Below, piece by piece: positions 17,257 to 26,173 of a stretch of 64,000 nt of DNA (positions within the stretch are counted from its first letter, which is position 1; each line of letters opens with the position of its first letter). The position numbers and the translations under genes were made by a program. The notes under the pieces are model-generated. The model was not told the origin of the DNA, ran no database searches, and saw nothing but the letters and a program-made list of their open reading frames with translations. The stretch spans positions 62,001 through 126,000 of the forward strand of contig NZ_BDFE01000015.1 in the NCBI RefSeq assembly GCF_001748225.1, read 5' to 3'. The DNA comes from Desulfoplanes formicivorans. GTDB taxonomy: Bacteria > Desulfobacterota > Desulfovibrionia > Desulfovibrionales > Desulfomicrobiaceae.

Positions 17257-18110
17257 GATGCCACCTTCCCGAGATTTTGACGGGTCAGCTTGAGACCGAC
17301 CCAGATGATGAACGAAGAAAGAATGAGCAGCAGAAAACCAAAGGCCGAACCCTGATTCCAGTTGAAGCTGGCAATGAACTGGTTGTAGATCTGCTCGGTG
17401 AACCACAGGGAACTCTTGCCGCCCATGAGATTGGGAGTCAGATAATTGCCCAGGGTGAGCATGAACACCACAATGGATCCGGAAACAATACCGGGCTTGG
17501 CATGGGGAATGATAATCTTGCCCACAATGGTCCACATCCCGGAGCCCAGATCATAGGCTGCTTCAATCAGGGCATCATCCAGACTGTCCAGAGCGGAAAT
17601 GAGCGGCACCACCATGAACAGCATGGAAGTGTACACCAGGCCCAGCAGCATGGTGGCGTCGTTATACAACATTTCCACCGGGGTGCTCGTGATGCCCAGC
17701 ATCATGAGAAAATGATTGATCACCCCGCTTTCACGCAGCAGGATCATCCATCCGTACACCCGCACCAGTTCACTGACCCAAAAGGGCATGAGCAGCAGAA
17801 CAATGAGAAATCCCTTGACCCGGGGCGAAACAACCTTGGTGATGTAAAAGGCCACGGGCAGGGCAATCACGAACGTGATGCAGGTGACCAGGATGGAGTA
17901 CACGGCCGTGCGCACAAAGGTCAGCCAGTAAATGGGTTCGGTAAAAAACTCCTTGTAGTTGACCAGGCTCCAGACCATGTCCCCATAATCGTCTTCCGCC
18001 CGAAAGGACATGATCAACAGATCAATATGGGGCAGAACAATAAGAAAAATGAGCCAGATCAGGACCGGAGCCAGGAAAAAGCAGGTCATCCAGGAAAAAT
18101 GTCGTTTCAT
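17253..18110 (-). CDS. potB: ABC transporter permease, spermidine/putrescine type
   Basis: First membrane subunit of the polyamine-type importer, 285 residues. It has an N-terminal membrane segment (FFLAPVLIWLIFLIVLPHIDLLIMSF), five further hydrophobic segments and the EAA loop LIEAAYDLGSGMWTIVGKIIIPHAKPGI. It overlaps potA and potC by 4 bases each (ATGA junctions), so the three are translationally coupled. Confidence 0.92.
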   Translation of the reverse strand: MKRHFSWMTCFFLAPVLIWLIFLIVLPHIDLLIMSFRAEDDYGDMVWSLVNYKEFFTEPIYWLTFVRTAVYSILVTCITFVIALPVAFYITKVVSPRVKGFLIVLLLMPFWVSELVRVYGWMILLRESGVINHFLMMLGITSTPVEMLYNDATMLLGLVYTSMLFMVVPLISALDSLDDALIEAAYDLGSGMWTIVGKIIIPHAKPGIVSGSIVVFMLTLGNYLTPNLMGGKSSLWFTEQIYNQFIASFNWNQGSAFGFLLLILSSFIIWVGLKLTRQNLGKVAS

Positions 18111-19213
18111 GACGCATCTCCGGCAAAACAGATGCCTGATTTCTCATCCCAGCCGATCTCCAGCACATCCCCCTTTTTGACATGATCGTACTGCCGGTTC
18201 TGGGGCAGGGCAACGATCAGTTCCTTTTCCTGGCCCGTACCCTCCCTGGGGTGCACCAGAATGCTGCTGTTGGCGCCATTGAACAAAATGGAGCGCACAA
18301 CCACCTGAAACCGGTTCAGCGAAGGGATGGAGGCGTCGGGCTCGATAAGCATGGCCTCGGGCCGCAAAAAAACCCGAACCTTGTCGCCGGGCGCGAACTT
18401 CTGATCGGTGCGAATGTGGCACGTGTTCCCGTTTTGGGTCTGCACCGTGACCCGATCATTCTCCCGGCCCGTCACCATGCCGTCCCAGGCATTGTTGTCT
18501 CCCACAAAGCTGGCCACAAAGGGTGTTGCGGGTTTGGCGTACAGATTCTGGGGTTTGTCCATCTGTTCAAAACGGCCCTTGTTCATGACCGCCACAAAAT
18601 CGGACATGATCAGGGCCTCGGACTGATCGTGGGTGATATAGATAAAGGTGGTGCCCACCTGGGCCTGCAGGGTCTTGAGTTCCACCTTCATCTGCTCCCG
18701 GAGTTTCAGATCCAGGGCACCCAGGGGTTCATCCAGAAGCAGCACGGCGGGCTCCAGAACCAGAGAACGGGCAATGGCCACCCGTTGGCGCTGGCCGCCT
18801 GAAAGCTGATGTACCTGTTTGTCTCCATATCCGGGCAACCCCACCCGTTCCAGAATGGACTCCACTTTCTGGGTAATCACTGCCCCGCGTTCCCCCCTTC
18901 GCCGAAGGCCAAAAGCAATATTTTCAGCCACATTCATCATGGGGAACAGGGCCAGATGCTGAAAAATCAGATTGACCGGCCGTTTATTGGGGGGGATTCC
19001 GAGCATATCCCTGCCACGGATGGCAATGGTGCCGGCGGTGGGCTCGATAAATCCTGAAATCATGCGCAACAGCGTTGTCTTACCGCACCCCGAGGGACCG
19101 AGAATGGAAAAGAACTTTCCCTGATGCACATCAAAGGACACCCTGTCGACGGCGGTAAAGGCGTCAAAACGTTTTACCAGTTCGTGAACCTGCAGATCAA
19201 TCTTTCGAGACAT
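18107..19213 (-). CDS. potA: ABC transporter ATP-binding protein, spermidine/putrescine type
   Basis: ATPase of the importer, 368 residues, cytoplasmic face of the inner membrane. Walker A GPSGCGKTT, Q-loop region LIFQHLALFP, signature LSGGQRQRVAIARSL, Walker B VLLLDEPLGALD and the switch His in YITHDQSEA are present. A TOBE-type domain follows (KVRVFLRPEAMLI). I start at the ATG at 19213, which has AAGGAAGAGGT directly before it; the ATG six codons earlier lacks a ribosome site. It lies behind a terminator that separates it from potD. Confidence 0.93.
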   Translation of the reverse strand: MSRKIDLQVHELVKRFDAFTAVDRVSFDVHQGKFFSILGPSGCGKTTLLRMISGFIEPTAGTIAIRGRDMLGIPPNKRPVNLIFQHLALFPMMNVAENIAFGLRRRGERGAVITQKVESILERVGLPGYGDKQVHQLSGGQRQRVAIARSLVLEPAVLLLDEPLGALDLKLREQMKVELKTLQAQVGTTFIYITHDQSEALIMSDFVAVMNKGRFEQMDKPQNLYAKPATPFVASFVGDNNAWDGMVTGRENDRVTVQTQNGNTCHIRTDQKFAPGDKVRVFLRPEAMLIEPDASIPSLNRFQVVVRSILFNGANSSILVHPREGTGQEKELIVALPQNRQYDHVKKGDVLEIGWDEKSGICFAGDAS

Positions 19214-19243
19214 ACCTCTTCCTTGGGACATGAGAAAACAAAC

Positions 19244-19284
19244 GAAAAAAGGCGACCCCGAAGGTCATGATTCTCCGGGGTCGC
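19244..19284 (-). terminator. Intrinsic terminator between potD and potA
   Basis: On the - strand a 9-bp stem (GCGACCCCG arms, 19276-19284 and 19252-19260) is followed by CCTTTTTTCG. It sits after the binding-protein gene and before the rest of the same operon, so it probably lowers expression of potABC relative to potD. Confidence 0.8.
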
Positions 19285-19299
19285 AGGTGCAAGCAAAGG

Positions 19300-20367
19300 T
19301 TACTGGGCAGCCTTGACCTTGTCCAGGATCTTGCCCTCAATGGATTCCAGCTTGGCCGGAACCGGGGGATACCATTTGATATTGTCGATGTCCGCCTGGG
19401 AAAACCCGCGCTGGAAATCGGCACGCACATCGGCCTTTGTCAGCTCAATGGCACCCTGGGAAGCCGTGCCGTATTTGCCGATATTGGTGAATTGGGCAGC
19501 ATTTTCCGGACGGAGCATGAAATTGATCCACTTGTAGGCCGCATCCACATTTTTGGCCTTGGCCGGCAAAGCAAAGGTATCGATCCAGCCCAGAGCACCG
19601 CTTTTGGGCGCCACAAAATCAATGTCCGGATTTTCCGCGTGCAGTTTCCAGCCACCATTGTCCCAGGCCATGGCCACATGGACTTCACCGGAACGCATGG
19701 ACTGGAGCAGGGCGTCGCCATTGGCCCAGTAATTCTTGACCAGCTTCTTGCCCGCGGTCAATTGACCGGCAACCTTGTCCATGAGTTCCTTGTACGCCTT
19801 GACATCCGCATACTTGGCAAAGGGATCATCGCCCATGGCAAAGGCTATGGCAATGAGGGTGGGCCGTTTCAACCGGTAGCTGATGCGGCCGGCATATTGG
19901 GGATCCAAAAGGGCAGTGTAATCATCGGCATGGGGAGCAAATTTCTTGTTCACAATAAGACCGGACGTGCCCCAGCAAAAGGGAACCGCATAAAAATGTT
20001 CCTTGACCATGGTGTTCTTTTTGACCGCATTGAGCATGGAAGGAATGATCTGCTCGGTCTTGACCTTGGTGATATCAATGGGCTGATAGATCTTGTATTT
20101 GGCCTGAACCGACGAAATCCGGTCCTGGCTGGGCTGGGCCAGGTCGAAACCGGCACCGCGGGTGGCCCGCAATTTGGCAATCATCTCTTCATTATTGGAA
20201 TAGGTCACATTGACCTTGATGCCCGTTTCCTTGGTAAACTGATCCACCAGCACCTTGGGAGCATACCCCTTCCAGGTCAAAAGATTCAATTCTTCCGCCA
20301 GACCGCTGGTCACACCGGCCATAAGCAAAGCAACAACCATACATCCCAGTACAAATCCTCTTTTCAT
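19300..20367 (-). CDS. potD: Periplasmic spermidine/putrescine-type binding protein
   Basis: Solute-binding protein of the importer, 355 residues. A signal peptide (MKRGFVLGCMVVALLMAGVTSGLAEE) precedes ELNLLTWKGYAPKVLVDQFTKETGIKV, the classic PotD/PotF start, and PLTQ-like WGTSGLIVNKK and AMAWDNGGW segments of the polyamine pocket. The ATG at 20367 has GGAGG 9 bases upstream; upstream in-frame sequence to 20454 is Cys-rich and not a signal peptide. It is the first gene of the transporter operon, separated from potABC by a terminator. Exact substrate (polyamine or other cation) is inferred. Confidence 0.9.
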   Translation of the reverse strand: MKRGFVLGCMVVALLMAGVTSGLAEELNLLTWKGYAPKVLVDQFTKETGIKVNVTYSNNEEMIAKLRATRGAGFDLAQPSQDRISSVQAKYKIYQPIDITKVKTEQIIPSMLNAVKKNTMVKEHFYAVPFCWGTSGLIVNKKFAPHADDYTALLDPQYAGRISYRLKRPTLIAIAFAMGDDPFAKYADVKAYKELMDKVAGQLTAGKKLVKNYWANGDALLQSMRSGEVHVAMAWDNGGWKLHAENPDIDFVAPKSGALGWIDTFALPAKAKNVDAAYKWINFMLRPENAAQFTNIGKYGTASQGAIELTKADVRADFQRGFSQADIDNIKWYPPVPAKLESIEGKILDKVKAAQ

Positions 20368-20691
20368 CAGTGACTGCCTCCGCGTCATAGGTTGGTACGC
20401 ACAACATTGTTCACACATTGAGGATACACATTTCAGGTTACAATCAGGTGACATACACCCATCATTGTACCCTTGGCATCAACACGCACTCCCTATCATG
20501 AAACACCTCTCAAGGCCACAACCCCGGCAGGCACGCAAGCGGGAAAATCGCCTCGCACAAGGGCGTGCATCCGGGCACACACATGACGTCTTTCTCCTGG
20601 ATACTTTCCCCAGGCCCAAAAATAGTGTAGACTTTCAGATCACCTTCCACCCGGAAGACTGTTTGCCCCTCACTTTGACGCAAGAGGTCTC
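20368..20691. other. Divergent intergenic region potD / zinc-ribbon gene
   Basis: About 320 bases without a recognisable gene, RNA or riboswitch. The potD promoter should lie here on the - strand, but I could not find a convincing -35/-10 pair. Confidence 0.3.
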
Positions 20692-20868
20692 GTGAATCCC
20701 TTGTTCATCTCCTCCATCATTGGTGCCATTCGCGGGCTCAAACGCGTCTGCCCCCGCTGCAGGCACGCCCAGATCGTCTCCTTGGATAACAAAAACAGGA
20801 CAGTACGCTGCTCGCGATGCGGTGCACATATTCCCCCGTCCAAGCCCAAACAGGGCCCCGCTACCTGA
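20692..20868 (+). CDS. Small zinc-ribbon protein, GTG start
   Basis: A 58-residue protein read from GTG at 20692 with AAGAGGT just upstream, ending with TGA at 20866-20868. It has two CxxC pairs, VCPRCRHAQIV and VRCSRCGAHIPPSKPK, spaced 18 residues apart, so it should bind one zinc or iron atom as a rubredoxin-like or zinc ribbon. Codon choice matches the neighbours. Small proteins of this layout are common in Desulfovibrio relatives but I know no function. The region after it to 21317 holds only a doubtful ORF. Confidence 0.65.
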   Translation: MNPLFISSIIGAIRGLKRVCPRCRHAQIVSLDNKNRTVRCSRCGAHIPPSKPKQGPAT

Positions 20869-21039
20869 AAAACATCACAAGAGACGCAAAAACGTCTTGA
20901 AAACAGGACAGGGGTTGGTTCCGCCTGCCCGAATGTTGAAAGAATGTGCTGGTCGGGGGGATGTCTCCGTGGACAGTATTCGTGTGGAGACCATAGTCAA
21001 ACTTCTGATCCGTGAAAAATTTTTCTGGAAATAAGCGAT

Positions 21040-21273
21040 ATGGGGAAAAAATGCAAAATCGGCTGCTGCGCCTGTTTTCCCTCTTACGGAAGAGAGATCC
21101 CGGAAAAATATCAATCCCATGCGCCGCCAATCCCTGCCAGGAAAACAATGCGCGTGATTCACTCCGAGTTCGGCCTTCTTATGCCCATGGGTATTGCCTG
21201 GACCGAGAGCGACACCAGGGGGCTGGTCAACATGCAATGCATGACGGAAGCCATGAAGGGGATGCTCCTCTGA
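21040..21273 (+). CDS. Doubtful small ORF
   Basis: A 77-codon frame with no recognised domain. Its last 41 codons, from an ATG at 21148 with AGGA five bases upstream, use codons like the neighbours (MRVIHSEFGLLMPMGIAWTE at the start), so this part may be a small gene or a remnant of one. The opposite strand is also open here. I would not rely on it without a homologue. Confidence 0.3.
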   Translation: MGKKCKIGCCACFPSYGREIPEKYQSHAPPIPARKTMRVIHSEFGLLMPMGIAWTESDTRGLVNMQCMTEAMKGMLL

Positions 21274-21317
21274 ACCCAGGACGCCCTTCGGCCCTTTGAT
21301 TGGGGCCACCCGCCAGC

Positions 21318-21935
21318 CTACCAGGGGTCTCCCACCGTCTCCATGATGGTCCCCACATTCCGTCCATGGGTATAATGCTCCATCACGAATTCCAAAACCT
21401 TTGCCAAAAGATCCAGGGCCTCCTCTGGAGCAAAGACCCCGGGAAGTTCCCGGCCCAACCGGGGATGACGACCCAGTTTGCCTCCCACCACCACCCGGTA
21501 TCCGGTACTCACCGGGACCAGAGCGGACTGTTCACACACCCGCACGCACGTACCGCACCCAAGGCATGATCCTCCCGCTATCTGCACGCCCTCTTCCATG
21601 GCCGTAATGGCCCCATCCGGACACGCCCGGATGCATTTGCCGCACCCGATGCAAAGATCCTGATCCACCACGGGATACTCGGCGGCAATAAACCCCACAT
21701 CCACGATATGCGGCCTGGAACAGCCATTGGCACAGGCAGCAATGCTGACTCGAAACTGGTGGTGATGACCTATCCTGCCATGCACGTTTTCCTGCAAAAA
21801 GGCCGGCCATCCGGAATGTTCAATGACCCGGCTCACCTCCCGGGCAAACCCGTGGGCAAGCTCCAGGCCTTTTGGACATCCGGCAGGGCGGGTCCCTCGA
21901 CAGACAATGACCTCATGGGTGGATGGTGGTGTCAT
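21318..21935 (-). CDS. Siroheme/[4Fe-4S] sulfite-reductase-like protein with ferredoxin insert
   Basis: A 205-residue cytoplasmic iron-sulfur protein. It has half of a nitrite/sulfite reductase core: cysteines in VCRGTRPAGCPKG and ACANGCSRPHI (C-x3-C) that could ligate the siroheme-linked cluster, and the family ending GGKLGRHPRLGRELPG. Between them lie two ferredoxin motifs, CIGCGKCIRACP and CLGCGTCVRVCEQ. This resembles the small assimilatory-type or AsrC-type sulfite reductases of anaerobes, but the extra ferredoxin module is notable. The start at 21935 follows AGGGGA. It is divergent from a lipoprotein gene. Substrate (sulfite, nitrite or none) is not determined. Confidence 0.75.
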   Translation of the reverse strand: MTPPSTHEVIVCRGTRPAGCPKGLELAHGFAREVSRVIEHSGWPAFLQENVHGRIGHHHQFRVSIAACANGCSRPHIVDVGFIAAEYPVVDQDLCIGCGKCIRACPDGAITAMEEGVQIAGGSCLGCGTCVRVCEQSALVPVSTGYRVVVGGKLGRHPRLGRELPGVFAPEEALDLLAKVLEFVMEHYTHGRNVGTIMETVGDPW

Positions 21936-22171
21936 GCTGATCCCCTTGTAATTGGTTGGTTTCCTTGCTGCCCGATTCCCGGGCATTGCCCCGGGTCAAA
22001 CAGCCTTTGTGCTTTATGAACACAGGCCCGCATGGCCGTTTTTCCCCGGCAATGTGAACTCTCCGGATATGTCCTCGCACACAAAAGGATTCCATTTTTT
22101 TGTTTGACAAACCCATTTGTTATCTAGATGGCCTATTGCTGTTTTTTTCTTCAACCCAAACAGGAGAGACA

Positions 22172-22879
22172 ATGAAACAGATATTTGTCATTGCCATGGC
22201 CATGATTCTTGGTGGATGTGCAGGAAGTGGCGGCTTCAACATGAACGGAGCACCGCAACAGGCAACCATTGCACAGCTCGAATATACCTCTGTGGGCGTT
22301 ACCTCGAAATACAAACTGGGTAACCTGGCCACCGGAACCTACAGGTCCCTGGGCGCCGAAGCCGGCTTGGTGGTGCATACCGGGGTGCAGAAGATTTCCC
22401 TGACTGTTGACGCCGCTGAACACTGGTCCATTGAAACAACCAGTGACAGGACCGCTGTCAAAAACATCGGCCTTGAAATCGATATCAAGAATCCCTATGT
22501 GGCCACGGTCAAAAAAGGAAACAAAAAAATCGGCTCCATGTACTTCAACGTCCCGTCCATTGACGGAACCAAGCAGGCCCTCAAATACATCGGCCTGGAC
22601 AACCTGATCCAGCGCAACCTCGCCCTGACCGGCCAGGCCATGATCCACAAGAAGGGTTTCCTGCTGGATCCCGTGTACACGGACCGTTCCGGCAAGAACC
22701 AATCCAGCCCCATAGGGTACAAGGTCACGGACACCCGTCACAAACTGCTGGGCATGATCCAGGTGGATCATAACGCCATGGGCGGCCAGGTTCTGCAGGT
22801 CATGGTGGTTCCCGGACTCAATCCCATCACCCGGCAAAGTGTCGTATCCATGCTTCTTGTGGCCGGCTATGCCGTGTAA
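22172..22879 (+). CDS. Lipoprotein of unknown function
   Basis: A 235-residue protein with a lipoprotein signal peptide (MKQIFVIAMAMILGGC, lipobox LGGC at 13-16), so anchored in a membrane facing the periplasm. The mature part has no motif I recognise; it is mostly predicted beta-rich and moderately basic. AGGAGAG lies five bases before the ATG. A single gene followed by its own terminator hairpin. Upstream, TTGACA at about 22105 and TATCTA nearby give a weak promoter. Confidence 0.75.
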   Translation: MKQIFVIAMAMILGGCAGSGGFNMNGAPQQATIAQLEYTSVGVTSKYKLGNLATGTYRSLGAEAGLVVHTGVQKISLTVDAAEHWSIETTSDRTAVKNIGLEIDIKNPYVATVKKGNKKIGSMYFNVPSIDGTKQALKYIGLDNLIQRNLALTGQAMIHKKGFLLDPVYTDRSGKNQSSPIGYKVTDTRHKLLGMIQVDHNAMGGQVLQVMVVPGLNPITRQSVVSMLLVAGYAV

Positions 22880-22902
22880 AGAGCACCCTTGCCTTGTGAC
22901 CA

Positions 22903-22957
22903 AAAAGCAGGGCTTGTGCCTGCATGAGTCCTGCTTTTCGGTCTGCGTTGCAGACCG
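22903..22957 (+). terminator. Terminator after the lipoprotein gene
   Basis: AAAAGCAGG (22903-22911) pairs with CCTGCTTTT (22930-22938), followed at once by a second hairpin CGGTCTGC-GTT-GCAGACCG (22939-22957). The first ends in TTTT on the + strand. The rest of the gap to tex shows nothing. Confidence 0.6.
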
Positions 22958-23103
22958 TTCCCGGCACCATCCTGCTAGGCCACGATTGTTTATGGAGGAC
23001 CCTGGCATGATCGGCATGCGCGCCTGAGACGGATCCCAGGCCACCCGACCAAAAGCATGATCCATGGGGACCCGCGGAAACCGACCATTCCGGGTCCATC
23101 CTT

Positions 23104-25242
23104 TTATCCTTCCGCTCTCATGGACAGAGAAATCCGCTTTCTGGCAACATTCACCTCCAGAACCGCAACCTCCACCTGCTGGCCCACCTTGACCACGTCG
23201 GCCGGATCCTTCACGTATCTGTCGGCCAATTGGCTTATGTGCACCAGACCGTCCTGGTGAACCCCCACATCCACAAAGGCCCCGAACCGGGTCACATTGG
23301 TGACAATGCCCGGCAGACGCATGCCCGGTTGGAGGTCCTGGATGGCAGCCACGTTGTCCGCAAAGACAAAGGGCTTGAACACCGATCGGGGGTCCCGGCC
23401 GGGTTTTTTCAACTCGGCCATGATATGGCGCAGCGTGGGCAGGCCCACCTTGTGGGTAACATAGTCCTTGATGCGGATGTGTTCCTGCAAGGCAGGGGAA
23501 GCCATGAGCTCGCTGACCGTACATCCGAGATCCCTGGCCATGGTTTCCACAAGGGGATAACGTTCAGGATGCACGGCCGAACCGTCCAGAGGCTGTTTGC
23601 CTCCCCGGATACGCAAAAACCCGGCTGCCTGTTCAAAGGCCTTGGGGCCGAGGCGTTTGACCTTGAGAAGCTGCTTGCGGGAGGTGAACGGGCCGTGTTC
23701 GTTCCTGTACGCCACAATATGGGCCGCCAATGTCGGTCCAAGCCCGGACACAAATGTCAACAATTCCTTGCTGGCCCAATTCACATCAACTCCGACCTGG
23801 TTGACGCAGGAAACCACCACATCTTCCAGGCTTTTCTTGAGTTCTTTCTGATCCACATCATGCTGATACTGCCCCACCCCGATGGCCTTGGGATCAATCT
23901 TGACCAGTTCGGCCAGGGGGTCCATGAGCCGGCGGGCAATGGACACAGCGCCCCGCACCGTGACATCATGGTGGGGAAACTCCTCCCTGGCAACACGGGA
24001 AGCCGAATAGACCGAAGCCCCCGACTCGTTGACCATGACAACATCCACCTCAGGTCCCAAATCCAGAGAACGGACAAAGGATTCGGTTTCCCGCCCGGCC
24101 GTACCATTGCCAATGGCAACGGCCTGGATATGATATCGGGTGCATAACGCGGTCACCTGCCGGGCAGCCTGAACCCGTTTCTTGTCACCAGGAAAGGGGA
24201 AGATGGTTTCAGCATGGACCAGCCCGCCCTGCTCGTCCAGACAAACCAGCTTGACGCCGGTCCTGAACCCGGGATCAAGTCCCATGATCCGCTTGGGTCC
24301 CAGAGGCGGCGCCATGAGCAATTGGCGAAGATTTTCCGCAAACACCCGGATGGCTTCCTGGTCTGCCCGTTTCTTGAGCTCTCCGCGAAGTTCCGTTTCC
24401 ATGGACGGAGCAAGGAGCCGCTTGTAGGCATCCCGGGCTGCCAGCTCCACCTGCCTGGCCGACGGTGTATTGTTTTGTACCGCATGAGACAGGACGAGCG
24501 CCATGGCTTGGGTTTCATCGGGCAGGATCCTGAGCCCCAGAACCCCCTCGCGCTCCCCCCGCAACACGGCCAGAATCCGATGGCTCGGAGCCTGAGACGC
24601 CTTTTCCGACCAGGCAAAATAATCCTTGAACTTGATCCCCTCTTCCTGTTTTCCCGGTTTCACCCTGGTCACAATACGGGCCTGGGTGGCAAACAATCGA
24701 CGCAGTTTCTTGCGCAATGATCCGTCTTCACTCAACATTTCAGCCAGGATATGCCGGGCGCCCTCAAGGGCCAGGGAGCCATCCATAACCCCCTTGTCCG
24801 GATCCACATACCTGCCGGCCAGAGCATCAACATCCCCGGGTTGCTGCCGCAACAACACCTTGGCCAGGGGAGCCAGTCCCTTTTCCCTGGCCATGGCCGC
24901 CTTGGTCCGCCGCTTGGGTCGGTACGGCAGATAGATATCCTCGAGCACGGGCAGACTTTCGGCCGCAGCAATGCGATCGCGCAAAGCAGCGGTCAACAGA
25001 TCCCGCTCCCCCAGGGAAGCAAGAATGGCCTCCCGCCGCTGATCAAGTTGCGCTAGTCTGGCCAGCCCATCCCTGATCCCGGCAATGGCCACCTCATCCA
25101 GGTCGCCGGTCATTTCCTTGCGATACCGGGCAATGAACGGAACGGTTGCCCCTTCGCCCAACAGCCCGGCAACCTTTTCCACCTGGCCCGTTCCCAAGCC
25201 CATTTCCCTGGCCACACGTGCACATTGTTCCTTCACATTCAC
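23104..25242 (-). CDS. tex: Tex-family RNA-binding transcription accessory protein
   Basis: A 712-residue cytoplasmic protein with the complete Tex layout: N-terminal helical domain (VPFIARYRKEMTGDLDE), YqgF-like domain (MGLDPGFRTGVKLVCLD), helix-hairpin-helix repeats (VNWASKELLTFVSGLGPTLA and KRLGPKAFEQAAGFLRI) and a C-terminal S1 domain (GIVTNVTRFGAFVDVGVHQDGLVHISQL). Family members bind nucleic acid and affect transcription; the precise role is not settled. Single gene, divergent from the GntR regulator. Confidence 0.95.
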   Translation of the reverse strand: MNVKEQCARVAREMGLGTGQVEKVAGLLGEGATVPFIARYRKEMTGDLDEVAIAGIRDGLARLAQLDQRREAILASLGERDLLTAALRDRIAAAESLPVLEDIYLPYRPKRRTKAAMAREKGLAPLAKVLLRQQPGDVDALAGRYVDPDKGVMDGSLALEGARHILAEMLSEDGSLRKKLRRLFATQARIVTRVKPGKQEEGIKFKDYFAWSEKASQAPSHRILAVLRGEREGVLGLRILPDETQAMALVLSHAVQNNTPSARQVELAARDAYKRLLAPSMETELRGELKKRADQEAIRVFAENLRQLLMAPPLGPKRIMGLDPGFRTGVKLVCLDEQGGLVHAETIFPFPGDKKRVQAARQVTALCTRYHIQAVAIGNGTAGRETESFVRSLDLGPEVDVVMVNESGASVYSASRVAREEFPHHDVTVRGAVSIARRLMDPLAELVKIDPKAIGVGQYQHDVDQKELKKSLEDVVVSCVNQVGVDVNWASKELLTFVSGLGPTLAAHIVAYRNEHGPFTSRKQLLKVKRLGPKAFEQAAGFLRIRGGKQPLDGSAVHPERYPLVETMARDLGCTVSELMASPALQEHIRIKDYVTHKVGLPTLRHIMAELKKPGRDPRSVFKPFVFADNVAAIQDLQPGMRLPGIVTNVTRFGAFVDVGVHQDGLVHISQLADRYVKDPADVVKVGQQVEVAVLEVNVARKRISLSMRAEG

Positions 25243-25379
25243 CTTCCACCGTCAAAGGGTTCATCTGCACAGACGAAACCAAAACCCGACGGGCGTCAAC
25301 CACTGACGGACAGGAAAAAGGGATTGACATCTACCCCACAACTCCATATTGGCCCAACCAAATGAAACAAAAAGAGACC

Positions 25380-26081
25380 ATGACACATCCGGAAACATCA
25401 GCCCGGCCTCCCAAAAAACTGTATATCGAAATTGTCCATCGGATCAGGACCCTGATCCAGGAAGACGAATTCGGACCGGGTTCCCGGCTGCCTGCCGAGC
25501 GAAAACTGGCCCAGCAGTTCGGGGTTTCCCGCAATTCCGTGCGTGAGGCCATCAAGCAGCTGGAAGAGGCCGGTATCCTTGAAAGCCGGATGGGTGCCGG
25601 AACCTATGTGGCGGCCAAAAACAAGAAAACCCTGGTCCGGGCCCTGGCCAGGGAACTGGAGCGTGGCAAAGCCCGCATCAGGGAAATCTTCGAGATACGA
25701 ACCATGCTCGAACCCCAGATCGCGGGACTGGCGGCCACACGGATCAGCACAACCCACCTCAACAACCTGCACAAAATCATCACCAGGCAGGAACAGGCCG
25801 TGGGGAACATCAAAACATTCACGGCCCTGGACGCCCGCTTTCACAGGCTCCTGGTCCAGGCGGCAGGCAATGAAGTGCTGGAACAGGTCATGGTCACCCT
25901 GCGCAGCATTCTCCGGGAAAGCCGCTCCGCACCTCTGATGACAACGGCCCGGCAACACGCCTCCATCAAGGGACATCGGGCCATTGTGGAGGCCTTGAGC
26001 AACCGGGACGCCCAAGGCGCGATCCGGGCCATGAACGAACATATCAGGGATATTGAACAGCCCGATCCAACCCCGGACTGA
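25380..26081 (+). CDS. FadR/LldR-type GntR transcription regulator
   Basis: A 233-residue DNA-binding regulator. Residues 12-80 form a winged helix (SRLPAERKLAQQFGVSRNSVREAIKQLEEAGILESR), and the rest is an FCD ligand domain (FEIRTMLEPQIAGLAA; DARFHRLLVQAAGNEVL; QHASIKGHRAIVEAL), typically binding small carboxylates with a metal. The ATG at 25380 follows AAAGAGACC. The TSUP permease gene starts 92 bases downstream on the same strand, so it is the likely target. Effector unknown. Confidence 0.9.
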   Translation: MTHPETSARPPKKLYIEIVHRIRTLIQEDEFGPGSRLPAERKLAQQFGVSRNSVREAIKQLEEAGILESRMGAGTYVAAKNKKTLVRALARELERGKARIREIFEIRTMLEPQIAGLAATRISTTHLNNLHKIITRQEQAVGNIKTFTALDARFHRLLVQAAGNEVLEQVMVTLRSILRESRSAPLMTTARQHASIKGHRAIVEALSNRDAQGAIRAMNEHIRDIEQPDPTPD

Positions 26082-26173
26082 TACCTGCTTGCCGGCCGTC
26101 CGATGGTGCCCCAGATCGAGGCCCGCACCCCGGAAAACCATACGACCCAACACCCCAACCACAAGGACCACCC

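Noticed and set aside
20934-21034. 33-codon ORF (ends LLIREKFFWK)
   Set aside because: No ribosome site and no recognisable family; different frame from both neighbours.
22151-23524. 457-codon - strand ORF across the lipoprotein gene and the end of tex
   Set aside because: It runs antisense to the lipoprotein gene, out of frame with tex, and shows no domain.
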